Source of the DNA: Puniceicoccales bacterium | GTDB taxonomy: Bacteria > Verrucomicrobiota > Verrucomicrobiia > Opitutales > JAIRKQ01 | Length of the DNA stretch: 24,666 nt | NCBI GenBank assembly: GCA_031273725.1 | Contig: JAISRG010000001.1 | Coordinates: 1-24,666 of the forward strand | Direction of reading: 5' to 3' | Part shown: positions 8,506-15,622 of the stretch, one piece after another | How positions within the stretch are numbered: position 1 is the stretch's first letter | Layout of the letters: each line of letters opens with the position of its first letter | Notes under the pieces: generated by a model | The model's database searches: none | Seen by the model: the letters and a program-made list of their open reading frames with translations, nothing else | Told to the model about the DNA's origin: nothing | Position numbers and translations under genes: made by a program

Positions 8506-8579
8506 GCTGGAACAGTTGCAAACCTCTGTACTTTCTCAGGCGTTTCCATTCTGCCCTTTGGTTTGCATTTTCATAGGCT
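8500..8579. repeat. Nine-base direct repeats flanking an inverted repeat, comM/atpH convergent gap
   Basis: TCATAGGCT occurs at 8500-8508 (spanning the comM stop) and again at 8571-8579. Between the copies, TGCAAACC at 8517-8524 is the perfect complement of GGTTTGCA at 8560-8567, leaving a 35-base loop, and the second arm is followed by TTTTC. It could act as a terminator for comM. The flanking direct repeat also resembles a target-site duplication around a tiny (62-base) element. Chance is not excluded. Confidence 0.4.
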
Positions 8580-8629
8580 AATCCAAGCGTTTTTTCATTT
8601 TTCCACTTTAATTTTGCGATTTGCGTAAA

Positions 8630-9034
8630 TTACCTCGTTTCCATGGATTTTTTGTAGGCATTTAGGGTTCCAGCGATGGAATTTTCAATGATTAAATCAG
8701 CAATGGATATGCGAATTCCTGCAATAAGATCATCGGTGCATTCGACCGAAACGAGCAGTTTCCTTTTCAAGATTTTTTCAAAATGAGAGCGTAGAATTTC
8801 TACGCTGGAATTAGGTAGATCACCACAATGCTCAATTTTCATCGATGTTTGAGTGATAAATTTTTCGAGGGCGGTCAAATAGGAACATAGCACGGATTTT
8901 AGTTCTCTTTCTTCATAGACTTCCTTCAAAACGGCAATCACCTTCGACACCCTTTCGTAGTCTAATAGCGAATCCTCACCAAGAGAAAGCTTGACCAGAT
9001 CGTATCCCAATGATTGTAGCCTATGATTTTTCAT
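8630..9034 (-). CDS. atpH: ATP synthase F1 delta subunit (short)
   Basis: Delta links the F1 head to the peripheral stalk. The C-terminal half is clear: a helix FEKILKRKLLVSVECTDD followed by LIAGIRISIADLIIENSIAGTLN, the usual D-x-L-I-G-G-I-x-I-x-I-G/D-x-x-I-D-x-S-x-x-G-x-L pattern. With about 134 residues it is some 40 shorter than the usual 175-180, the missing part lying in the N-terminal helical bundle. The ATG at 9034 overlaps the atpF stop by one base (TGATG); GTG 9037 is an alternative. It is last in a minus-strand operon atpB-E-F-H. The usual next gene atpA is absent and comM converges instead. Confidence 0.8.
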   Translation of the reverse strand: MKNHRLQSLGYDLVKLSLGEDSLLDYERVSKVIAVLKEVYEERELKSVLCSYLTALEKFITQTSMKIEHCGDLPNSSVEILRSHFEKILKRKLLVSVECTDDLIAGIRISIADLIIENSIAGTLNAYKKSMETR

Positions 9035-9552
9035 CACAAATTTTCTGATATCAGTACTTTCTCAGCCGATAGAACATACCGATTTCTTTCCTCGGCGGTC
9101 AACTGTGAAGATAGTACGCTTTGGGCAACCTCCACCACAAGTGTTCCGATTTCCGATTTGACATCCTGGAACATTTTATCGTGCTGGATCGCCATTTCTT
9201 TTTTAGCACTGGATATCATATTGTCTGCTAATTTGCGAGATTCCATTTTTTCTTGCTCCAAAAGAACTTTGGCAGTACTTTTAGCCAACTGGATGATTTC
9301 TTCGGCTTCTTCTTGCACGGACGCAATTCTTTCGGCATGCGAATTTTCAAAGGTGGTCATTGCCTCTTGCATTTTATCGGCATATTCCAATCCAGATTCT
9401 ATTTTTTCGCGCCTTTCATCCATTGCCTCGATTACGCGCTTGAAACCAAATTTATACAGCAAAAACGAGACAAGCAAAAAATTCAGTGACTGGATAAGCA
9501 ACAAATGCCAGTCCACACCAAATTTACCCAAAAGACTGTCAAAATCAACCAT
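9034..9552 (-). CDS. atpF: ATP synthase F0 b subunit
   Basis: The b subunit forms the peripheral stalk that holds F1 static against the rotor. The 172-residue product has one N-terminal membrane helix (LLIQSLNFLLVSFLLYKF, about 17-34) followed by a long charged helix rich in Glu, Lys and Ala (MDERREKIESGLEYADKM, AEEIIQLAKSTAKVLLEQE), typical of the dimeric coiled-coil stalk. The end (VEVAQSVLSSQLT) matches the part that binds delta. Only one b-type gene is present, so a b2 homodimer is expected. Start is 28 bases after the atpE stop, and the stop overlaps the atpH start. Confidence 0.92.
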   Translation of the reverse strand: MVDFDSLLGKFGVDWHLLLIQSLNFLLVSFLLYKFGFKRVIEAMDERREKIESGLEYADKMQEAMTTFENSHAERIASVQEEAEEIIQLAKSTAKVLLEQEKMESRKLADNMISSAKKEMAIQHDKMFQDVKSEIGTLVVEVAQSVLSSQLTAEERNRYVLSAEKVLISENL

Positions 9553-9580
9553 ACCAAATTTAGGCTAAGGTAGTTAAAAA

Positions 9581-9799
9581 CTATGAGAAGAATAACGCAT
9601 AGAATGCAATGGCTTCCGCCAAAGCCATGCCAAGAATGGACTGTACCAAAATTTTACCGGAAGCACCCGGATTTCGTCCTACCGCATCAACGGCTCTCGT
9701 CCCAATGCAAGTAACTCCTATGGCTGCAGTAGCACAACCAAACGCTTGGACCAACCCTTTTGCGATATCACCGGTCAATTCAGCTATCATGTTTAACAT
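9581..9799 (-). CDS. atpE: ATP synthase F0 c subunit (proton type)
   Basis: This 72-residue hairpin forms the rotor ring. It shows helix 1 (AFGCATAAIGVTCIG), the polar loop with GRNPGASG (41-48), and helix 2 with the ion-carrying carboxylate Glu62 in ALAEAIAFY. The residues that mark sodium-type rings are absent: the helix-1 Gln position is Val and the residue after Glu62 is Ala rather than Ser, so proton coupling is inferred. AAAGGA at 9805-9810 lies 5 bases before the ATG, one of the best ribosome-binding sites in the window, as expected for a subunit needed in many copies. Confidence 0.93.
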   Translation of the reverse strand: MLNMIAELTGDIAKGLVQAFGCATAAIGVTCIGTRAVDAVGRNPGASGKILVQSILGMALAEAIAFYALFFS

Positions 9800-9811
9800 A
9801 TTTTTCCTTTC

Positions 9812-10738
9812 TTAAAATTCTTCACAATGGGAATGATCTTCTTGATTGCACACTAACCCAATGTAAACGGACACTAATAGTGTAAAAACGAAAGATTGTA
9901 TGATTGCAACAAGAAATTCCAAAAAATAAAACGGCAATGGAATTAGGTACGCCACATAATTTACAATCGGTATGTGTTTTAAAACATTGGCAAAACCATA
10001 CATATTGTGTAACAAATTTTCACCGCCAAAGGTGTTTCCAAACAACCTGAATGACAGTGAAACAATCCGGCAGAGAATTGAAATACATTCCACCAATCCA
10101 ACTGCTAGAAAAAGAACACACAATCCACCATATATCGCCGCTGAAAGCTCAAACTTGTTAGCTTTATTTCCAAAAATTTCAAAATATAAACCCTTTATTC
10201 CAGTACATTTGATACAGAAATATCCCCATGCAAAAAAAGATACTATCGCCAGAGCCAACGTCGTATTTAAATCGGAATTTGCTGGCCTAAAAAATGGTCT
10301 AAATTCACCATGCACACTCCATCCTATACTACCAATGCCAGGCAACAAACCGCATATATTTTGTAGTAGAATGAAAAAGAAAATGCCGAGTAAATATGGA
10401 AAAACTACCCGAAATGCTTTATTTCCCATAATGGGTTCTATAATTCCGTGCAACCCCTCGATTACGGACTCTATAATCGCTTGGCCAGTGGAAGGAATGA
10501 TTTTCACCCCTCCCCTTAGGGCAAATCTTACCAAGAAAATTATTAGCGCCGATACTATCCACGTTAGGATAATTGAATCCGTCAGGACAAACTTGCCTAC
10601 CGAAAACACTACCGTCGATGAGGAACTAACGCCTCCTTCATGGCTCGAGCAATATGCCATATTCGGCAACAACACGAACCCTCCAAGGATTAGCATTAAC
10701 CTTGTCAATAGACTTTTAGAAACTTTAGGCACAAACAT
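9812..10738 (-). CDS. atpB: ATP synthase F0 a subunit
   Basis: The a subunit provides the two half-channels beside the c ring. Family hallmarks are FRPANSDLNTTLALAI, the essential arginine in SLSFRLFGNTFGGE, and the last helices with PLPFYFLEFLVAIIQSFVFTLL. Several hydrophobic membrane segments are visible. The C-terminus is His/Glu-rich (EDHSHCEEF). The N-terminus looks like a signal sequence: from ATG 10738 there is KVSKSLLTR followed by a hydrophobic stretch and a polar Ser-rich tail. Other starts are TTG 10783 and ATG 10696, the latter with AAGG 3 bases upstream. The gene is first in atpB-E-F-H and divergent from ppdK; no atpI precedes it. Confidence 0.9.
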   Translation of the reverse strand: MFVPKVSKSLLTRLMLILGGFVLLPNMAYCSSHEGGVSSSSTVVFSVGKFVLTDSIILTWIVSALIIFLVRFALRGGVKIIPSTGQAIIESVIEGLHGIIEPIMGNKAFRVVFPYLLGIFFFILLQNICGLLPGIGSIGWSVHGEFRPFFRPANSDLNTTLALAIVSFFAWGYFCIKCTGIKGLYFEIFGNKANKFELSAAIYGGLCVLFLAVGLVECISILCRIVSLSFRLFGNTFGGENLLHNMYGFANVLKHIPIVNYVAYLIPLPFYFLEFLVAIIQSFVFTLLVSVYIGLVCNQEDHSHCEEF

Positions 10739-10842
10739 CAACGCCAACCAATAAAAAAAGTTTTTCACAAATTTGCAATCCAATATGAATTTTTGACCAA
10801 AATATACAAATTTCTCGTTTGGAAAATATTATGGCACATATT

Positions 10843-10858
10843 TTTTCCAATTGGAAAA
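10843..10858. promoter_or_regulatory. Perfect 16-base palindrome between atpB and ppdK
   Basis: TTTTCCAATTGGAAAA is a perfect palindrome about 100 bases upstream of atpB. A half-site copy, TTGGAAAA, occurs at 10819-10826. The position in a divergent intergenic region suits a dimeric regulator's operator, but no regulator is identified. Confidence 0.35.
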
Positions 10859-10887
10859 TTTTGGCTTTATCCTTTTTGCCCTATATG

Positions 10888-10950
10888 GTGCAAAAACATC
10901 GTTGGACACTGGGTGTTTCCGTAGACGAAACATGCATTGCGATTTTGCAC
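10888..10950. other. Nested inverted repeat in the atpB-ppdK intergenic region
   Basis: GTGCAAAA at 10888-10895 pairs with TTTTGCAC at 10943-10950, and TCG/CGA extends this across a 3-base bulge. Inside, TGTTTC (10914-10919) pairs with GAAACA (10927-10932) around a 7-base loop. The element lies upstream of the ppdK promoter, so it is not part of the ppdK leader. It could be a small RNA, a leader reading toward atpB, or an operator cluster. Confidence 0.35.
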
Positions 10951-10970
10951 AAATTTACATTTTTTGATAT

Positions 10971-10999
10971 TTGACAAGATGGGAGATGTTTTTTATTAG
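10971..10999 (+). promoter_or_regulatory. Sigma70-type promoter for ppdK
   Basis: TTGACA (10971-10976, full match to the -35 consensus), a 17-base spacer, then TATTAG (10994-10999, four of six). AGGA lies 6 bases before the ppdK ATG at 11020. Transcription would start around 11006, leaving a very short leader. Confidence 0.6.
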
Positions 11000-11019
11000 G
11001 TTGTCGAGCAGGAATATTT

Positions 11020-13722
11020 ATGAGCATAGGGACTTCAATATATGAATTTGGGATAACAACTGATGGTGATGCCAGCATGCGAGCTTTGTTGGGAGGGAAA
11101 GGTGCCAACCTTGCAGAAATGGCAAAGATTGGGTTGCCTGTACCACCGGGCTTCACGATCACAACGGAAGTTTGTTCCGAGTATTACAAAAACAATGGCA
11201 AGTTGCCAGATGAAGTTTGGGCAAGCGCAAAAAAAGCTTTGGCAAATGTGGAAAAACAGCAGGGAAAAAAGTTTGGGGATACTAAAAATCCATTACTGTT
11301 TTCCGTTCGTTCGGGGGCCCGGGAGTCAATGCCAGGGATGATGGATACTATTTTGAATCTGGGATTGAACGATGAAACTGTCCTTGGTCAGGCTGAAAAT
11401 ACCAATAATCCTAGATTTGCCTATGATTGCTATCGCAGATTTATCCAAATGTATGGCGATGTCGTGATGGGTGTCCACGCGGAAAATGATGAATCCCGTG
11501 ACCCTTTTGAAGAAATTTTATCGGATGTTAAGAAAAAAGCTGGCGTTCACAGCGACCCGGATTTGACAGCTGAAAACCTCAAGGATGTCATTGTTCGCTA
11601 CAAAAAATTAATCGTTGGGCGGACAGGTAAGGAGTTTCCTCAGGATGTTTTTGAGCAACTGGAGGGAGCGATCGGTGCAGTTTTTGAATCCTGGCACAAT
11701 GAGCGGGCGGTGGTCTATCGCAGGAAGTATAATATTCCGGCGGAATGGGGTACCGCGGTCAATGTGCAGAGCATGGTTTTTGGAAACATGGGCAATAGCT
11801 GTGCGACAGGTGTTGCATTTACCAGAGATCCTGCAAATGGTGAAAATGTTTTCTACGGCGAATATTTGATAAATGCGCAGGGCGAGGATGTCGTTGCGGG
11901 TATTCGTACGCCACAGGCAATTGCGAATTTGAAAAATGACATGCCCATTGTCTTTGACCAGTTGGTAAAGGTCTGCCAAACCCTCGAGCATCATTTCCGT
12001 GACATGCAGGATTTCGAATTCACGATCGAGAACGACAAACTGTACATGCTGCAAACGCGAAATGGCAAACGAACGGGCCTAGCAGCTGTTAGAATTGCTG
12101 TTGAAATGGTCAACGAAGGGCTCATCGACAAGGAAATGGCCATAAAACGTATCCCCGCAGATTCTGTTTCCTCGCTGTTGGTTCCAATTTTTGATACGGC
12201 AGGCAAAAAGAAAGTTCAGAAAATTGCCAGTGGGTTACCAGCCGGTCCCGGAGCAGCATCGGGAAATGTGTACTTTTCAGCGAAAAAAGCGGAAGAAATG
12301 CATGGCAGGGGAGAAAAAGTTATACTTTGTAGAACGGAAACCTCTCCCGAAGATATCCGGGGCATGTTGGCCGCTGAAGGGATCGTTACGAGCCATGGAG
12401 GAGTCAGTTCCCATGCCGCTTTGGTAGCAAGGCAGATGGGAAAAGTTTGTGTCTGCGGGGCGGGAGGCCTGATAATAGACTATGAAAGGAAACAGGTGTC
12501 AGCCAATGGTATCACGATAAAGGAAGGAGAGCCGATTTCGATCGATGGGACGACTGGAGAAATCTTTGTCGGCCACGTTGAAACAGCCCCATCAGAAGTT
12601 ACACAGGTCCTTTCGGGAACGATGTCGGCGGAGAAAAGTTACACATTTCGAATATTTGATTCCGTGATGTCCTGGGCAGACAATTACCGCAAGCTCGATG
12701 TGCTAACCAATGCCGATAGTCCCAAGCAGGCGAAAGCTGCTATCCAGTTGGGTGCAAGGGGGATAGGCCTCTGCAGGACCGAACATATGTTTTTCGAGGG
12801 CGAGAGGATTGACCACATGCGCGCAATGATCCTCGCAAATAATATTGGAGATCGCCAAAAGGCACTGGCCAAATTGAAACCGTTGCAACAGGGAGATTTC
12901 GAAGGGATTTTCCGCGAAATGAAAGGGTATCCCGTAACCATTCGGCTATTGGACCCGCCGTTACATGAGTTTTTGCCCCACGAACGGAATGCCATCGAGG
13001 CCCTCGCAAAAAAATTAGGAAAAGACCCCGCCGACTTGGAATTACGCGTAAAAGCAATGTCTGAGAGCAATCCAATGCTCGGGCACCGCGGCTGTCGCCT
13101 GGGAATTTCATATCCCGAGATCACCGAAATGCAAAGTGCCGCAATTTTCGAGGCTGCCGCAAAGGTCAAAAGTGAAGGGATAGACGTTCATCCTGAAATC
13201 ATGGTCCCGTTGACTACTTTTGCAGCTGAATTTAAACACCAGGCAAAAATCATCCGCGAAACTGCTGAAGCGGTGAAGCAACGTTTGGGGTGTTCCCTTG
13301 AATATAAAATAGGTACGATGATAGAAATCCCCCGGGCATGTTTGCGGGCCGGAGAAATTGCAGAGGATGCTGAGTTTTTCAGTTTTGGAACAAATGATCT
13401 CACGCAAACGACTCTCGGAATGAGCCGCGACGATGCCAATGGATTTTTGCCGCAATACCTGGAACGTGAAATTATTAAAAATAATCCATTTGCTTCCATC
13501 GATGAGCTAGGTGTTGGTGAATTGATAAAAATTGCATGCGAACGGGGACGGTCAACGCGCAAAGATTTAAAAATTGGAATATGCGGAGAACACGGTGGAG
13601 ATCCAAGTTCCATCAAATTGTGCAATAAACTTGGATTATCCTATGTCAGTTGTTCGCCAAACAGAGTGCCCGTTGCAAAGCTAGCGGCAGCACAAGCAGC
13701 CTTGGAGGCTATCATCAAATAA
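11020..13722 (+). CDS. ppdK: Pyruvate, phosphate dikinase
   Basis: PPDK interconverts pyruvate, ATP and phosphate with PEP, AMP and PPi in the cytosol, serving glycolysis or gluconeogenesis at the pyruvate node. The 900-residue length is typical. The N-terminal ATP-grasp domain has GGKGANLAEMAKIGLPVPPGF (24-44) and SVRSGARESMPGMMDTILNLG. The central phosphohistidine domain carries TSHGGVSSHAALVARQMG with catalytic His465. The C-terminal TIM barrel has IGLCRTEHMFF, RLLDPPLHEFLP, FGTNDLTQTTLG and the catalytic Cys855 in CGEHGGDPSS. All key residues are present. A strong promoter and RBS precede it. It is more GC-rich than its neighbours (one 60-base stretch at 12361-12420 is 36 G/C), which may reflect codon bias of a highly expressed gene or separate ancestry. 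It converges on rfaE2 with 19 bases between stops. Confidence 0.96.
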   Translation: MSIGTSIYEFGITTDGDASMRALLGGKGANLAEMAKIGLPVPPGFTITTEVCSEYYKNNGKLPDEVWASAKKALANVEKQQGKKFGDTKNPLLFSVRSGARESMPGMMDTILNLGLNDETVLGQAENTNNPRFAYDCYRRFIQMYGDVVMGVHAENDESRDPFEEILSDVKKKAGVHSDPDLTAENLKDVIVRYKKLIVGRTGKEFPQDVFEQLEGAIGAVFESWHNERAVVYRRKYNIPAEWGTAVNVQSMVFGNMGNSCATGVAFTRDPANGENVFYGEYLINAQGEDVVAGIRTPQAIANLKNDMPIVFDQLVKVCQTLEHHFRDMQDFEFTIENDKLYMLQTRNGKRTGLAAVRIAVEMVNEGLIDKEMAIKRIPADSVSSLLVPIFDTAGKKKVQKIASGLPAGPGAASGNVYFSAKKAEEMHGRGEKVILCRTETSPEDIRGMLAAEGIVTSHGGVSSHAALVARQMGKVCVCGAGGLIIDYERKQVSANGITIKEGEPISIDGTTGEIFVGHVETAPSEVTQVLSGTMSAEKSYTFRIFDSVMSWADNYRKLDVLTNADSPKQAKAAIQLGARGIGLCRTEHMFFEGERIDHMRAMILANNIGDRQKALAKLKPLQQGDFEGIFREMKGYPVTIRLLDPPLHEFLPHERNAIEALAKKLGKDPADLELRVKAMSESNPMLGHRGCRLGISYPEITEMQSAAIFEAAAKVKSEGIDVHPEIMVPLTTFAAEFKHQAKIIRETAEAVKQRLGCSLEYKIGTMIEIPRACLRAGEIAEDAEFFSFGTNDLTQTTLGMSRDDANGFLPQYLEREIIKNNPFASIDELGVGELIKIACERGRSTRKDLKIGICGEHGGDPSSIKLCNKLGLSYVSCSPNRVPVAKLAAAQAALEAIIK

Positions 13723-13741
13723 AGGGTTAACGAAGGAGGAA

Positions 13742-14221
13742 TTAAAATTTGCCCACAATGGATGTGGTGCTAAAGCCTTCGACAAATGGGAGAAAATGAA
13801 TTGTTGCTCCGATAGCTTCCAAAGCTTGCCGTTCGGAAGGATCTAGCTTGGCAAGGGTATAGTCCCCGGATTTTGCGTAGATATCGGGCTGGAAATGCAA
13901 TATTTCATCATTTAGTCTGCTACCATTAAAAATAAAGATACCGTCAACAACGGCCATGGCAGATAGCATGTAAGCCCGCATTTTTTCAGTGAAAATTGGG
14001 CGCTTGTTCCCCTTTAATGATTTTACACTCGCATCAGAATTTAGGGCGATCCAAAGGGAATCCCCAAGTTGTTTTGCGTTTTCGAGGGAAAATATGTGTC
14101 CAACATGTAATACGTCAAAACACCCATTGGTCAGCACAACTTTCTGGCCTTCCCTGCGCAATTTTTCACGGATGGCACAGGCTTCCGAAAAGTTAAACAA
14201 TTTGGATGGAATCAAATCCAT
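13742..14221 (-). CDS. rfaE2: D-glycero-beta-D-manno-heptose 1-phosphate adenylyltransferase
   Basis: The enzyme transfers AMP from ATP to heptose 1-phosphate to make ADP-heptose for the LPS inner core. The 159 residues form a single cytidylyltransferase-like domain: TNGCFDVLHVGH with the HxGH nucleotide-binding motif at 39-42, LNSDASVKSLKG, the conserved RPIFTEKMRA, and the end KSGDYTLAKLD...LPFVEGFSTTSIVGKF. It corresponds to the C-terminal half of the fused E. coli HldE; the kinase half is not here. It is last in the minus-strand dapL-tilS-ftsH-clpX-like operon, 6 bases after the preceding stop. The epimerase needed after this step survives here only as a possible relic at 246-381. Confidence 0.92.
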   Translation of the reverse strand: MDLIPSKLFNFSEACAIREKLRREGQKVVLTNGCFDVLHVGHIFSLENAKQLGDSLWIALNSDASVKSLKGNKRPIFTEKMRAYMLSAMAVVDGIFIFNGSRLNDEILHFQPDIYAKSGDYTLAKLDPSERQALEAIGATIHFLPFVEGFSTTSIVGKF

Positions 14222-14227
14222 TTTTGG

Positions 14228-15622
14228 CTAGGGTTTTTTAGTTTTCTTTGTGGTACTTCCCATGGTTTTCTTCGCCGTGGAGCCAGGTGTTTTCGGTGTA
14301 GTCCTCTTTTTCATCAAATTCGACAGCGCCTTTGCCGGATCTGATACAAAATCTTTTGTAACTCTTATGGACTTTATTCTCGTCGATGGCAGTTCAAATT
14401 TGGAATCTCGCAGTATCTTTTCTAAAATGGTAAGCAATCCGCGAGCTCCCGTCTTTTCATCGGCTGCTAATTTGGCAATTTCGGTCAATGCATCGTCGTC
14501 GGCACTGAACTTTATTTTATAGCCAGCGAAATCTCCCTCATATTGCTTTAAAATTGAACCTTCCGATGACACCAAGATGTTTTTCAAGTCATCGGCATTC
14601 AGCGCCTCACAGGCAACTCGCACCGGCAAACGGCCAATAAATTCAGGCTCAAACCCATATTTGATAAAATCTGCCGTGGCAACTTTCTTTAGGTATTCGT
14701 ATGCTTCATCCTGGTCATTGGAAGAAACATTAAAATTAAATCCGATGCTTTTATTCCCTATTCTCGTTTTGACAATGTCGACAAGCTTATCAAACGCACC
14801 ACTGGCGATGAATAGGATGTGTTTGGTGTTGATACTTTGTTTTTGTTCCACACCTCCATTCGCAAAGTTCATGGCAGCCCGCAATTGCGATAGCATGTCA
14901 GTTTGACTATATGCGTTGACATCACTCTCTTCCATTAATTTTAGAAGATTTATCTGTACACCACGGCCGGAGACATCGCGGCCTTCAAAATTAGAAGATA
15001 TGGCAATTTTATCAATTTCATCGATGAAAACTATGCCATACTGTGCCAATTTTATGTTTCCATTGGAAGCCTTTACCAGGTCACGAATCATATCATCGAC
15101 GTCGCTACCGGCATATCCTGTCTCGGAAAACTTTGTCGCATCAACTTTTACAAATGGTACCCCAATGAGCTTGGCAATATTTTTTATTAGGTATGTTTTT
15201 CCCACACCCGTTGGGCCAAGGAGGAGTACGTTTTGCTTGTTATATTCGGTTTGGGAAGATTTTTCATCCAATAGGCACTTGCGCACATGATTGTAGTGGT
15301 CACAAATTGCAACCGACAGAACCTTTTTGGCTTCGGATTGTTTTATGACAAAGCGATCCAAGAAATCCCGAATTTCTCGGGGTTTCATGTGAAAATTTCT
15401 AATTTTTTTAATAAACGCAGAAAAGTCTTTTTCCTTTGCATTGTCCTCTTCGGAATTCCCTTCTTCTGCATTCCCAGCAGGAAAAACAAAACCCAGCTTC
15501 GATCCCGCAGAACTAAACACATCACCGAGATGTTTTTTTAATTCCTCGAATGAACCGAGTGAAGATTGTCCTTTATCATCCTTATTTTTGGGTTCCCTAT
15601 CAAAATCAAAAAATGTTTCCAT
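14228..15622 (-). CDS. clpX: ClpX-like AAA+ unfoldase lacking the zinc-binding domain
   Basis: ClpX unfolds proteins and feeds them to ClpP. The 464-residue product has Walker A GPTGVGKT (136-143), pore loop GYAG (169-172, usually GYVG), Walker B IVFIDEID (197-204), DVSGRGVQINLLKLMEES, an IGF tripeptide (293-295) at the position of the ClpP-docking loop, and sensor-2 GARGL (392-396). Residues 1-80 are acidic and lack the four cysteines of the ClpX zinc domain, so substrate or adaptor recognition should differ. The insert around 230-262 is also unlike standard ClpX. The C-terminus is a Lys/Thr tail with the near-repeat GSTAKKTMGSTTKKTKK. Its ATG shares one base with the ftsH stop, with GAGG upstream, so translation is coupled. 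HslU is an alternative family, but the IGF loop favours ClpX. Confidence 0.82.
   Translation of the reverse strand: METFFDFDREPKNKDDKGQSSLGSFEELKKHLGDVFSSAGSKLGFVFPAGNAEEGNSEEDNAKEKDFSAFIKKIRNFHMKPREIRDFLDRFVIKQSEAKKVLSVAICDHYNHVRKCLLDEKSSQTEYNKQNVLLLGPTGVGKTYLIKNIAKLIGVPFVKVDATKFSETGYAGSDVDDMIRDLVKASNGNIKLAQYGIVFIDEIDKIAISSNFEGRDVSGRGVQINLLKLMEESDVNAYSQTDMLSQLRAAMNFANGGVEQKQSINTKHILFIASGAFDKLVDIVKTRIGNKSIGFNFNVSSNDQDEAYEYLKKVATADFIKYGFEPEFIGRLPVRVACEALNADDLKNILVSSEGSILKQYEGDFAGYKIKFSADDDALTEIAKLAADEKTGARGLLTILEKILRDSKFELPSTRIKSIRVTKDFVSDPAKALSNLMKKRTTPKTPGSTAKKTMGSTTKKTKKP

Noticed and set aside
9972..10754. 260-codon open frame on the plus strand
   Set aside because: It is antisense to atpB, whose motifs are unmistakable; the translation is low-complexity Pro/Asn/Ile-rich and matches nothing.
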